From NCBI GenBank assembly GCA_001600875.1, contig BCLD01000008.1:429216-493215 (forward strand): a stretch of DNA of 64,000 nt, read 5' to 3'. The DNA is from Solicoccozyma terricola. Lineage: Eukaryota > Basidiomycota > Tremellomycetes > Filobasidiales > Piskurozymaceae. Position 1 is the first letter of the stretch, and the number at the start of each line of letters is the position of its first letter. The notes below the pieces were generated by a model. That model saw only the letters and a program-made list of their open reading frames with translations, was not told the DNA's origin and did not search any database. Positions 34,601-46,200 of the stretch are shown in pieces. A program made the position numbers and the translations under genes.

Positions 34601-35300
34601 ATTCTTCCTACTAGTTAATCCTAATCCTCTGAACCCATCATCTTTCGCTCCTTCTGATTCTCGGTATTCCATCAATCGCTTCAATTCTGCTAGACATTTC
34701 TCGATTTCGGGCACGGTTCGCGAGCAATAGATGAGTTTACGAGCTCGTGGGTAGAACTGATATGTGATTCATAAGGTGTCATTCAAGTGTGATTGGGTCG
34801 AGCTAGACGGTCGAATCGATGACACCTACCTGTTGATAGGACACAATCAGACTGAGAAGCGAGACGGTCTTCCCTGTTCCAGACGGCATTTCCAGAACAC
34901 AGTGGCCCTGTTTCAAGCCCATCAATCAACATCAGTGGATTTGTAAGGCCAACGAGATCTATCGATGAATATTCACTCCTGCATCCAGCGTTTTCTTGAG
35001 ATCACACATGTACGCATATTGTTCTGTATGTGTAGAGAAAGCCATGTTGAATTCGATTCAAAAATGGACTCGGGGAGCGGGAGAACGAACCTGGATATAT
35101 CCTATTCAGCGCGCAGTCATACAAGAACCATCAGTAAGCGTCACAACCAGGGAAGACTGGTGCAAGACTCACCGCTCATAAGGGAACTGTATGTACAAGA
35201 ATTACGAACATCAGTGTGAATGATGATAAGATCTTCTTAGCGCTACTAGCCGCTTCCAGCTACGCACCAGTACTGGGAGATCTCCAATCATGAACTTCAT
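31666..35300 (-). CDS. RAD3: Rad3/XPD, TFIIH 5'-3' DNA helicase
   Basis: Rad3 opens DNA in nucleotide excision repair as part of TFIIH and supports transcription initiation. It starts [11 protein letters not shown] and [19 protein letters not shown]. Then come Walker A ([15 protein letters not shown]), iron-sulfur cluster cysteines ([28 protein letters not shown]), the DEAH box ([20 protein letters not shown]), the Arch region, [15 protein letters not shown], and helicase motifs V and VI ([40 protein letters not shown]). It ends DALVAMDLS. The 5' end is cut into very small pieces: 35268-35300, 35173-35186 (14 nt) and 35091-35101 (11 nt). All key helicase residues are present, so it should be active. 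Confidence 0.95.
35091..35101 (-). other. 11-nt micro-exon of RAD3
   Basis: The exon encodes most of R-I-Y-P-E between a CT/AG acceptor at 35102-35103 and a GTTCGT donor at 35085-35090. The exon before it (35173-35186) is also tiny, at 14 nt. Both are required to build FPYERIYPEQYAYM, which is strongly conserved in XPD. Confidence 0.85.
35173..35186 (-). other. 14-nt micro-exon of RAD3
   Basis: TTCCCTTATGAGCG, flanked by ACAG and GTGAG, encodes FPYE plus two bases of Arg. It is followed by the 11-nt exon. Confidence 0.85.
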
Positions 35301-35763
35301 CTTGGAACGGCTTGTCTGTGGCTTCAGCTGAAATGCAGTTGTGTCTGGCTAATCCTGGCAATTCGAGGAGTTGAATGTGTTTTGAGACGGGTGTTGGAAT
35401 TGGCCGTTAAAACAACCTTCGCTCGAGGACCGCTGCGAAGGGTACAACTGGTGATTTGCCAAGTCGAAGTTGGAGCAATCTAGCCCACGGAGTCGGATCA
35501 GATGACGGATTTGTGACTATTTGATGAGCTCGAATACCTCAGCTGGACTTTCATCGCCGATCTTTGAGACAGGAGCTGAACGCGATCACCGCACCGCGGG
35601 TTCGAACGCTTCACAACGAAAGACCACCTTGCCGCCCTGTGTCTTGACGGAGCGATGCGATTCATTGATTATGGCTATTGATACATGATACCTCCTCTTT
35701 TCCTTTCCCTTCCCCTTTTTTCCCGTCTTCCCTTTCCTTTTCCTTGACTCTTACACCTCTTCC
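35301..35763. other. Intergenic region RAD3 promoter / TIM13 3' end
   Basis: Contains the RAD3 promoter on the minus strand (which reads right to left, so it abuts 35301) and the TIM13 3' UTR. Pyrimidine-rich tracts (CCTTTCCCTTCC-like) occur at 35690-35770. No coding frame was recognised. Confidence 0.6.
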
Positions 35764-36416
35764 CTTAGATCCCACCTAATCCCTCTCCTCCCAATGACCC
35801 ACCCAACGCGCTTCGCTCTCTGCTTACTCTCGCGACGTACGATTTAGACACTTGGTCGAATGCTGCCATGTAGAGGGTCAAGCATCGGGATAAACATGAC
35901 TATTTAGAGGTGGTATCAACGGGAATGATCAGTCAAAATGAGGAGGAGATATATTTGTGGTGAGAATCACCTTTTCGGAGGTACCGAGTTCCGTTGATGG
36001 CTTAGTTACACATTTAGCAAAGCACTGCAATGAATGAAAGAGAGTGGTCAGTTGTTCGTTCCGTAGCAGTCATGGAGGAGGGTGATGACATACGTTCTCG
36101 TTGATTTTCTGATTGGAGGGGAGTATGATGAACCAAATGTCAGCATCGACTGTCTACGCCTACCAGCCCATGTCACACAACTTTCACGCCATATTCCTGA
36201 CATGTCCACACCACGCCTTGAATCTCCACACCAGGCTTTTCCCTAGTCTCCTACCGAGACAAAGGCAATGATCCCCGTGCGTCGACTTACATTGATCAGT
36301 TGCTGGGCATTCGCAATAGCCAGCTCCTGACTGATCTGCTGCTTCATCTGTTCCTTCCTGGCTTGCATGTCGGAGCCGGACGGTGAGACGGATGAGGAGC
36401 CGAACAAGGAAGACAT
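35764..36416 (-). CDS. TIM13: Tim13, small TIM chaperone of the mitochondrial intermembrane space
   Basis: With Tim8, Tim13 guides hydrophobic precursors across the intermembrane space. Starting at 36416 the protein reads MSSLFGSSSVSPSGSDMQAR, KEQMKQQISQELAIANAQQL, then INKINEN across a 15-nt exon. The twin CX3C motifs (CFAKC and CLSRC) are intact, followed by YMAAFDQVSKSYVARVSRE and a Gly-rich tail ending GGI. An upstream in-frame ATG at 36479 would add 21 residues (MASSMLLNTP); I prefer the internal start because family members begin at this point. Five exons. It shares a divergent promoter with GID4. Confidence 0.9.
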
Positions 36417-36793
36417 GGTTGTGAATGAGTTTTGTAAGATGGAGATGGTTGGTGTGTTGAGTAGCATGGAACTGGCCATGGCGGCTGATTCGTTTGAAAT
36501 CTCTAATCAACCATCCCGGACACCAGCGGGAGTGGAATGACGTGGATTGATAAGCGGAATGACGTGGGATTGATAAGACCACCTCATCCTCGCCCGCAGG
36601 GGACCTATTCCTACTCTCATCGCCATCTTGCAAGTCCTCTTGGTCCGCAGTCTACTCAGCATACTACATAACTACATACACCCACCCTAGCTTCCCTCGC
36701 CGGACACCCGTTGCTCACCCAAACATCCCATCATGCCCACCTGAACGTCCCACCGTCATCCCCACATCACCCGAACGCCTCCACCATTTCACT
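36417..36793. promoter_or_regulatory. Divergent promoter TIM13 / GID4
   Basis: A 377-bp region with a near-repeat (ATGACGTGGATTGATAAGCGGA and ATGACGTGGGATTGATAAG, about 36537-36576). The rightward 5' UTR is CAC- and pyrimidine-rich. No TATA box. Confidence 0.5.
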
Positions 36794-38639
36794 ATGCCAA
36801 CAGACTCTCTCCCCCACCTTCCCAACTCCGAACCTCCCGCATCATCCACCGTCAAATGCGCCGTCTGTCTCTCGTTTCTCACACCGGACGATCCAGTTGT
36901 TGGTGCGACTTCGACTGATACTGGAGGCGGCGGCGGCGGCGGCGGCGGTGGCATTGTAGGAGGTGGGAATCAGGACGGTATCAGTTCATCCGTTGGTACT
37001 GGAGAGGGTATTCAGCGTTTTGCACCTGCCGGAGTGACGCTCAGTGAAGAGGCAGAACGAAGACAATGGGAGGAGAGAGCTAGGAATGAAGCTGCTATTC
37101 TTGATATCGGAGTCGGGGATGCTGAAGGAAGGTTGTGTAGATCTTGTGCGGAGAGGAGAGCCAGGTCGTTGTCGATATCTACCGCTACACCTATGATGGG
37201 AACGAGAGATGTTGGAGGTGGCACTACAAACAGTGTGGATGGCGGCGGAGAGACATATGGAAGCGCGGATTCGAAGGTGATGTTGGAGAATTTGATATCC
37301 GACACGGAGGCTGAACGAGTGGTAGAAGATGAGGTGATGGCGGCGGGAGATGACAAGGACGACAAGATCAATCACGGCACCACCACAAGCGCCAGCATGG
37401 TCCTTGCGGTCACTGACACCACCACATCAAGAAGCGTTAAAGGATCCGCGCGATCGGCACACGCGGGCACCTTCCGCTCTCCCGCTGCGCAAACGTCCTC
37501 TCCTCGCGAGATCCTTCCCAACCCATTACTTGACATCGCAAGGCTGAGGGTCCCCAGTAAAGGAAGAGGGGTGTTGGTCCCTGGTGCAGTGTTTCGTGGA
37601 ACTCAGACTAGTGGAAGGTCAAGCTATGAAGTTGAGGTTAGGATCGTGGTGAGTATGCATACGAGGCTAGGGATTTTGCAATGTGAAAGCTGATGGGTGT
37701 TCAACGATGACCCCAGGATATCACGTTCCCACTCTCTACCCTCTCCGGTTACCTTTCTATATCCCACCTCACCGATACTCATCCCCAACTCACAACTTTC
37801 TTTAGTGGCGAAATCATAGGACCCAACTACGGCTTCCTCACCGGACCACGCTACTATGCACAAGCGACTGAACAAGATGATATGCGACACTGGAGTCGTT
37901 TCCCTCATTTTAGAAAGGTCAAGAACGAGTTACGACGACCAGGGTTAACGATGAAGGAACCGAGTCCAGGTTTAGGTCAGGAGAGAAGCTTTTGTTTCAT
38001 GAGATGGAAAGAGAGGTTTTTGGTGCCAGATCATAGAGTGAGGGATATCAGTGGTGCTTCGTTCGCTGGTTAGTCATCTCTACGAGGACGATGTGGACCA
38101 GTCGCTAATCGGACTCGACGGCCATAGGCTTCTATTACATACAGGTCGACATGGATCCACCTCCCGCGTCCAACCATTCGAGACACAGCCAGTCTTCGGC
38201 ATCCACAGCAACGATCATGACTTCACCCGTGAATACTCCTCCACCATTCCCCCGAACAAGCTCGAGAGAATCACGATCCGGCATGACTCGACCTCCAAGC
38301 GTAGCACGGCTGTCTTCTGGCGCCATACCCGGTGTCGTTGCAAGTCCTCGTCAGACACTTGGGTCCACTCTCGGATCGCCGACGCCGACGCATTTCCTGA
38401 CGAGGTCACCTGCGCTCGCTGGGACAACGAGGAGATTACCAACTCAGGACGTCAGAGAACAGAGTCTGCCGGTTTTGACAGGATACTACTTTCATCATCA
38501 GAACTCGGAACCGTAAGTGGTCGAATCTTTGGGGGGCAAACGAGTCAAGTGCTCATAAATTGGTTATTCGCGCAGTTTCCAAGAGCTATCGTTGAAATAC
38601 GTACCACAGCGAGGCAGCGGTACATTTGAACTTCGATAA
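36794..38639 (+). CDS. GID4: Gid4/Vid24, GID/CTLH ubiquitin-ligase substrate receptor
   Basis: Gid4 binds Pro/N-degrons so that the GID ligase destroys gluconeogenic enzymes when glucose returns. Exons 36794-37648, 37717-38068, 38128-38512 and 38576-38639 give 551 residues, much longer than yeast Gid4. The conserved barrel lies at the C-terminus: LSTLSGYLSISHLTDTHPQL, TTFFSGEIIGPNYGFLTG, RHWSRFPHFRKVKNEL, CFMRWKERFLVPDHRVRDIS, GASFAGFYYIQVDM, and TGYYFHHQNSEPFQELSL before the ending TFELR. The N-terminal ~280 residues are disordered, with a poly-Gly run and two CxxC pairs (CAVC, CRSC) that may bind zinc. A Ser/Pro-rich insert of about 100 residues splits the last strands of the barrel. Confidence 0.92.
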
Positions 38640-38868
38640 CCTTTGTTTACGGCTGACGGTTTCTCCCGACTCATTGGCCGTCCAAAAGCTCTCCTCACCT
38701 TCGTTGTAACGTCTTGTCTTTATCACGGTCTTGTAGCTCACGTTTTGAGAAAATGAAAATCGTACTTTTTGTATATGCGGGGGGATGGAAATACAAATAA
38801 TGATTGTTTCGTCAAGCACTGACGGTCATGATGGCGTCATTAACATTCTGGGGGTACGAGGGTAGAAT

Positions 38869-41800
38869 CTATTTGGTACTTGTGAGGCGAGATGATTGCA
38901 CTTGAAGCGGCTGTGACGGAAGAAACGGGGCATGATAGGTAGATGTAGAAGGTGCAGTAGTCGATACCTTTGCGGGAACTACTTTGGAAGGCGAGACCGT
39001 TGAAGTCCTGACACGGTCAACAGCAGTGCTCGGGTCCGAAATGAGATTGCTGTGAGCGTTGTACGGCGCTGTGGACGCTTGATTCGAGGTGGATATAGCT
39101 TGAGGAAGGGATGATGCAGTTGGGTAAGCGAACGATATCATCGGCGTTTTGACAGCCACCGGAGCCATGAGGACGGACCAACCTTTGCCTTTAAGACGCT
39201 CTTCGATGATTGGACGCCAGCCGGCGCCATCGAGATTGAACTAAAAAGAAGTCGCGACATTTAGGTAGGCGGAACAAGGAAGAAAGCGGAAATGCTCACC
39301 AGGTCCTTCTTTGCAACTTGTTCAGATATCGGAACACCAAATGGCTGAATAAGGGCACTACGGGCACTCGCTCTGCCCCGACGCCCGCCTTCGGCAGAGG
39401 GCTTTCCCTTCTCGAGTTGTTCGGCAGCCAGCAGCATCTGTTGCAAGCGTCTGTCGGCGGATTCCTGAAGAATGGGCTTGCCGGATTCGGTGGTAATTGG
39501 GACGTAGGCATACATGGACGAGGCCGCGATCTGGCCTGAAGGAGCAGGTTCTGCGTATGGTTGAATACCGAGGCCGAGTTTTGAAGGGAGCTGTCCCGTG
39601 GCTTGAGTCTGGCGCGCAGGAGTCGAAGACGAGGTAGGGGACTGCTGCAACCACAAGGTCGTTCTGAGTAAGCACACGATATTTGCCAATGCATGGGGCC
39701 AACGATTCCCCCAAACTCTCACGAAGATCACAGCAGCGTCCATCGCAACCTTCGTCTGCTTGCTGCTCGATTTGCCGGTAGGTGCGGGCTGCTGAACCTC
39801 CGATCGCGGCGTGGATTTCCGGGATCTAGTGTCCCATGATTCAGCTCTGGACTGCTCCACTCCTTCGCTGACGTGGGATCCGGCTCGAGCCATTGCGACT
39901 CCTTCGCGAGTTCTGATTATTACACAAACGGTATGAGCAGTGGGATCTCGCTTGCGGCGACAACATCTCACGCACCGCTGTGGCAGAAACCAGTCGTATT
40001 TCTCTAACAACTCCACTCCCTCATCGATCAGGCGCTCGCGGACGCCTTCCATGCCAATTTCCTCCAACAGTTGCTGTGCTGCTTCAACCCATACTGCACC
40101 GCGTTGTCTCGTTGGAGGATAGTTGGCGTTGCTGCTATTGGCTGCGGCATTACTTCTGCTTGGTCCCCCAGCCTCCCCCTGGTAATCTGGCACTTGATCC
40201 GGCTCTCCGTTGTCAAGTGATTGATTCGCTTCGATGATGCGCGTTACATGACTCGACCACGCTTGTGCGGTCATGCCGCGGAGCAGATCCAGGCGCTGCT
40301 TGAGGTGATAGCGCGCGGACTGAAGCAACTCTTGCTCTCTGAGACGCGCTTGCACTTCGGCACGCTCGTAACGATGGTGCATCTTCTCATAGTACTCGTC
40401 GGTCATGTCTTCAGGTTCCGACTGGTTCCAGAACGGTGATCTTCCCCAAGTCAGCAAGCAAGGAGAGCCAAATGATTATCGCACTCACCTCATCCTCATC
40501 ACGCCCACCACCGCGCGCTCCCCTTGTGGTTCTGCCGCCTTTGCTGGTGCTCTCAGCGATGTCATCTGACTCCTTGATCATCCTCCAGCTAGGAAGCGTT
40601 TCCGTCCCGTCGCCACCCACCGAGCGGATGGTAATCATAGGTCCTGCCGTAGGGATTTTGTATTTGGTGTCCTTGCGTGGTTTTGAAGCCGCAGGAAGCA
40701 TGGATGGCGGTGTTTCGGTCCACCAGGAGGGGACTTGACGAGTGCAAATGGAGGTATCGAACGGTGCTGTGGTAACCATGATCGGGAGATTCGCTGGAGC
40801 ATGAAGCAATGCTTCATCTGAAGGTGTGCCCTATGAGCATATTGTCAACATCTTGAATTTCGTTTCGACTCACAAGCTCGCTCGAAGCACTCCACTATCA
40901 TCGTCTCCAACATCTTATTCTGACCACCACTCAATTGCCCACTCCTCCGCACACGCATCGGCGCAGGCACCGAAATCTCTCGGCCGACTTTACTACCCGC
41001 CGCTCTACGGTCTTTTAAGGCACGATCGCGCTCCCTGGGAGCGTCTCCAGTGGGGCGACAATCGGAGGATTGGCCATGAGTGGGACGTTGTCGCCCCGGA
41101 TTGGAAGATGAATGTCTATCGAGAGATTCGGGTAGAAGTGGACGCTCAGAGGTCGTCGGGCGATCCACAAGAGTGTTGAAATCAGTGGAGTGTCTTATTG
41201 CCGGCGCTTCCTGAGACTTCACACCATTCATCGGCGGAAGTTTCGTCCAAGCGATCGGTAAGTCCGTCTCTAGTGGTGAAGAACGGTGTAGCACGCCGTT
41301 TGATATCTCCTGGGCATACGTCCCAGCAATCCACCCCTTCCCCTCCACTTTGTCAGCATCTCTTTTCTCCATTTGCCACATCTGCAGTCCGTTTTGCCCA
41401 TCATTTGCTGGATTTTCAAGTCCCGTCGAGGTGTTTTCTATGAAGCCGATCTCATTTCCCACATCCAATACCATTTCACTCTGTGCTATTTCTTGTGCCT
41501 CTTCATCCGATAAGCCGTCTGCTCTCGTCTTCTCGGTTTCTCCTGTAGCATCTATGGATAGATCCGCACGGCTATTCAGTTTTTGTATATCTGATATAGG
41601 TTCGAAGTATTGTGGTGACACAGTCGGCCGGGTTGATGATACTGTCCTTGTAGCACCGATGACAGGAATCAAATTCTCCGATGGTCGACGTTTAGTTGAG
41701 TGTGATGATCCAGAAATTGCTGCCTGTTCAGCCTGTTCATCTCGAGTGGGTCGGAGATCATCTATGTGTTGGGTGATTGGAAACATTGATTGGTGAGAGC

Positions 41801-42452
41801 GCGTAGGTGCCGCCTCTTGCTTGACCCGCTCCGCTGTTGAGGTGCGCATGACGTTCAATAGCGGCGGCTTGTAAGGCTTCGGAGATGTCAACGGTATGAG
41901 TCTCTTTTCAGTCGATTGAGTTGACACGGCAGGGGGGATCTCGTGCATTGACCTGGTAAACCTAGGGGTGAGCGCTGGACTAGAAGACTGGGCGACCTGT
42001 GATCGTGTTCGTTGCCGAAGGGGTCTCGTGTCAACGGATCGCGACGGGGGTCGATCCATGGTTGATCTCCCTTCTCTTGTGCGAGCGTCATCGGTCGTCT
42101 CATGAGTACCGTTGCGTGTGCCAGAGATCTTCCTCCGCTTGACACTTTCAACATCCCTCAGCTCCTCGTTTGCTTGCGTCATGCCCGTCTGGTCATCTTC
42201 CATCGCTCCTGAAGAGTCCTGAGCTAGAACGGAGGAGAAGCCGGGCTCTCCGTTTGGCCTCGTCATTGCTGTCGAGGTCCATTTCGTTGGCGTCGGAGCG
42301 AGTGGGTCTGGAGAGGAAGATGGCAGGACAGAAATGGAGGAGTGTGAAGAGGGCGATGTCGAACGCGGTGGTTCGCGAGGTTGTGAAGGCCTTTGAACGG
42401 CATTTCGAAGTCCTTGACGTGTGGAACGACGAGGGGAGGGAATGGGGACCAT
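38869..42452 (-). CDS. Unrecognised ~1000-aa nuclear-type protein
   Basis: Start at 42452 (MVPIPSPRRSTRQGLRNAVQ), stop at 38869. The first exon (to about 40871) is a very long disordered region rich in Ser, Pro and Arg with basic patches (VKRRKISG, RPLRQRTRSQ). Splicing continues to CFERAYEALLHAPANLPIMV, a Gly/Arg patch (TTRGARGGGRDEDE), then the acceptor AACCAG to a charged coiled coil: SEPEDMTDEYYEKMHHRYER, AEVQARLREQELLQSARYHL, KQRLDLLRGM. Then comes WVEAAQQLLEEIGMEGVRER, KYDWFLPQR and an isolated C-terminal motif FNLDGAGWRPIIEERLKGKG. The coil resembles chromatin-complex subunits, but I cannot name a family. It diverges from TAF2, another transcription gene. Confidence 0.7.
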
Positions 42453-42560
42453 GGTGTTTGGTGGAGAATGACCTCACCACATGATGATATGGTATATGGA
42501 AGACGATGGGAAGATGGTGATGGTCAAGTCTAGTGTTTGGGTAGTTGTGGTGTCTGTTTT

Positions 42561-42566
42561 CACGTG
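42561..42566. promoter_or_regulatory. CACGTG E-box
   Basis: Core of TCACGTGA, about 110 bp upstream of the leftward gene's start codon. Confidence 0.4.
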
Positions 42567-42857
42567 ATGTATGTGTGTCCCTTGCGCAATAATACCCTAT
42601 TAATCAATCCGACCCTCGAGTCGATCCCGCAACCCCCCCTACCCTATATATTCAAACTATCGCGGTATGCCTTCATACTTACCTTGGAAGGTGAGATTGC
42701 TCCCTTCATTTTGGAGCCTCACATGGGGTTGCTACCTTCATTGCACGGCGCATCATAGTCCTCAAAGGCGGCGGCTTCATTATGCTCGCCTAGTGTGGGT
42801 TTACTTCCTTAATATCTTGATCTGTCGGAGTGTCCATTCGTGGATGCACCGGCTAAC

Positions 42858-42928
42858 TTATTGCCATACCTTTTGCCATGACTTTTGCCATTCTTCTTGA
42901 CATATCTTATGACCATTCCTATTGACAT
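42858..42928. repeat. Degenerate 12-bp tandem repeat
   Basis: About six consecutive units of 12-13 bp, each ending TTGCCAT, TTGACAT or TGACCAT: for example ACCTTTTGCCAT, GACTTTTGCCAT, TCTTCTTGACAT, TCCTATTGACAT. They sit in the promoter region between two divergent genes. This may be a minisatellite or repeated binding sites. Confidence 0.7.
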
Positions 42929-43289
42929 ACTTTATTGCTGCGATCAACAACTGTACAGAACTCTTCCCCCTCTTGCCAAAACATCTCTCCGCCGTTGTTA
43001 AGCTTTTGAAGATGGATGTTGGTTCGGTTCCCTTGGTTGCATCCAGCATTATGCAACGTTGCTGTCTCACGCACAGCCCGTTGTTCCGTACCAGGCTGAG
43101 CGACCGAAGTCAATGAAAGAGGTCGTCTAGGAGACATCATGCTTTTATCACAAATTCAAACAAATGACGTGTTTTCTCACATGGTATCGTTACCCATGCA
43201 ACGAAGCCGACGTTCATATTCACACATCATCTGCTCAACTAGCTCACTCCACAAATGGCAGACGCCGCCAGGTCAAGGCCGTTCTCTCT

Positions 43290-46200
43290 ATGAGTATCTG
43301 CACCGTCGCTCATCGCAAGTAATCTACTGACATCCACGCCCTCTCCTCCACGCATCATCAGAGAGTAGTACTCGACCTTGACTTTGCTGGCGTCATCAAG
43401 GTGGGTGGGTCTGCGTCCCCGTCGATGCAGTCTACCCTCTCCTAACGTCCTACCCACAGGCAACAACATGGCTTCATATACGGCCGATCGATGCGTCCCT
43501 CAAGACCGTCTTTCTGCACGCAGCACCCAACCTCCGAATCTCATCATGCCATCTTAGCGCTCCCTCGACTGACAAGCTCCCAGCGTTGCCATCCCTGCCG
43601 GCCTCGTTTGTGCACACCAACCCCCTCGCTTCTCTGTCCGACGACAAGCTTCGATCGATTGAACATCATCCAGCGATCAAAAGACGGCTCTGGACTGCGT
43701 TGGCAGAGAAAGAAGAAGGCGAGCTTGCAATCAACGTGTCTCATGGATGGGTTCGATTGGATGAGGTGGCGTACGATTCGAGGCGAGCGGAGACGGGTCC
43801 AAGAGAAGCAGGACTGGAGGAAATAGTAGTCAAGATTGAGTATGAGATTGTTGGGGGTCTGCTAGGGGAAGGCGTTGTGTTCAGACGGCCCGGTGATGGT
43901 GGGATTGATGTGGGTCGGAAATCTCTATTCTTGTCTAGTAGAACGACTGACACATCTGACATTCCACCAAACAGCGCATCCCTCACATCTTCCTCAATTC
44001 GTCATCGTACGACGCTGCACGTCACTGGATACCATGTCTCGACAACCTCTGGGACCGATGCACATGGGAGATGGAGGTGATTACGCCTCGATTCTTGGAG
44101 ATGGAAAAAGAATCGTCAGATGGGTGGAGCGATGAGGGTGGGCAAGACGGCGGAGAGAGTAGTACAGGTCAGAGGAAGAGAGAGGAGGGTGAGAGGGTCG
44201 TTGTCGTTGCGAGTGGAGAGCTGGAGGAGCAGGTGGTTCATCCAACGGATCCTAGCAAGATCATCTTCTCGTACTCCCAACCTACTCCCACATCCGCCCA
44301 ACACATGTCCTTTGCTGCTGGTCCATTTGTGACGCACGTCATTCCGAGCTTGGCTCAACACCTTGATCTCGAGAACGAGGACGAAGATGACACTCAACCC
44401 ATTCTCCTCGCATTCTGTTTACCCGGATACGAGGTGGAATTGGAAAACTCTACGACATTCACGCGCCAAGCGATGAAGGAATTCTCTACCCTCGGCTCTT
44501 ATCCATTTTCGACCTTCAAAATGGTGTTTGTCGATGAACCGTCGCCGCAGTGCGCTGTTTCAGCAGGCATGACGGTGTGCTCGTCGGATCTTCTTTATCC
44601 TCGAGAAGTGATCGATCAGGCATTCATCACTCGTCCGATCCTCAGTCATGCTTTGGCGAGTCAATGGATGGGCATCAACATTATTCCTCGGACGTATGCG
44701 GATCTTTGGCTGGTGAACGGGTTGGCGAGCTACATCAACTCATTCTTCCTCCGAACCTTGATGGGAAATAGTGAATATCGGTACAAGCTCAGGATAGACA
44801 TCGAGAAGTGCGTGGCAATGGATCAAGGTGAACAATATCCGATCTCGGTGCCGGGAGCAAGGGATCCACCCGATCCTCCGACTCTCGAGTTTATCAATCT
44901 CAAAGCGCCACTCGTTCTGCAAATGTTGGATCGCAGGATGACGAAACTCGGGACGTCGCTTGGCCTTTCACGAGTGCTCCCGAAGCTATTCCTCGAGTCG
45001 CTATCTGGTCAATTAAAGGACAATCAGCTCTCATCCGCTCACTTTCTCAAGACCTGTCGTAAGCTCAGTGGGGTTGACTGGACGTCTTTTCACGAGCAGT
45101 GGGTGCTTGGCAGTGGCTGTCCACAAATCAGTGTGTCAGCAAGGTACGACAGGCCGCGTAAGCTGGTGGACTTCATCATCAAGCAGTCAATCGCGGCCCC
45201 TAAAGCGTCGGAGTCGAGGCGGAATATGATGCGGGCGCAGTGGCAAAAGCCCACGCAGCAGTTCGAGGTGAGTCCGACTTGTCACGCGGCCCCGATTGTG
45301 CGCTGATTCGATGCTACTTTGCAGGGTCCCTTGACAATTCGCATTTATGAGGACGACGATGCGCCATACGAGCACGTCTTGGACGTACCGTCCAAATTCT
45401 CGCGGAACGAGCTTCCGTATGTCAACAAGTTTCGAAGAGTTGGTGGCTGGGGAGGACGCAAGAAAGTCGCAGATAATGGCGACCTCCGAGAGGACGACGA
45501 GGCTCCGGATGTAGGGGCAGATGCCAACAGCAGTGTAGCCAAGACGGGGCGCGCTCTTCTTGAAGAGAGGATGACTCATTGGACAGAGGCGGATAAGAAG
45601 AAGCACGTCGACCAAGGCTTTGAATATATTCGCGTTGATCCCGACTGCGAGTGGTTAGCTGTGATTCGATTTGAGCCGCTGTCAATTAATCGCACCGACA
45701 AGCCGGGAGTGCAGTTCTTCGCACAGCAATTGGCAAGAGAGAGGGATGTGGTTGGGCAGAAGGAGGCGAGTAGCGACTCTGTCTTGGCCGCTGCCTTCCG
45801 GAATTTTGACTGACCCCATTGATTCGAATAGGCCATTGACGCGTTGGTGAAATACCGCTCACCGAGAGTTCCAGTCTTGCTTTACGACTGTCTGCGCAAC
45901 GAGAACTACTTCTATCGGATTCGTATGGCAGCGGCGGAGGCTCTTCTCCAGTGCGATGCGCCACTTTGCACGGCGGACGCCTTCTTTCACGAGAACTGTC
46001 AACGATCGCGATGCTCTTCGACCGGGGCTTACATGCTCCTGCGTTATTATTGTGACAATTACCTCGTCACTCCACCGGGTAGCATCGAGGACCCATTCTC
46101 CGCGACTTTCCATCCGAGGGCAAACGACTTTAGACGACCAGCAGAGTACTTTGTGTTGAAGGTACGCTGATCCTAGGACTCCTCGGCCCGGAAGTCTGCT

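Larger units (their letters stand above)
42453..43289. promoter_or_regulatory. Divergent region upstream of TAF2
   Basis: This 837-bp region holds a TCACGTGA E-box at 42560-42567, a C-rich block at 42631-42638, a degenerate 12-bp tandem repeat at 42858-42928, and pyrimidine-rich sequence before the TAF2 start. Short open frames on both strands lack family features. Confidence 0.55.

Noticed and set aside
35585..35615. tRNA-like GGTTCGA motif
   Set aside because: The flanking bases do not form a T-arm stem, and no acceptor or anticodon arms are found around it.
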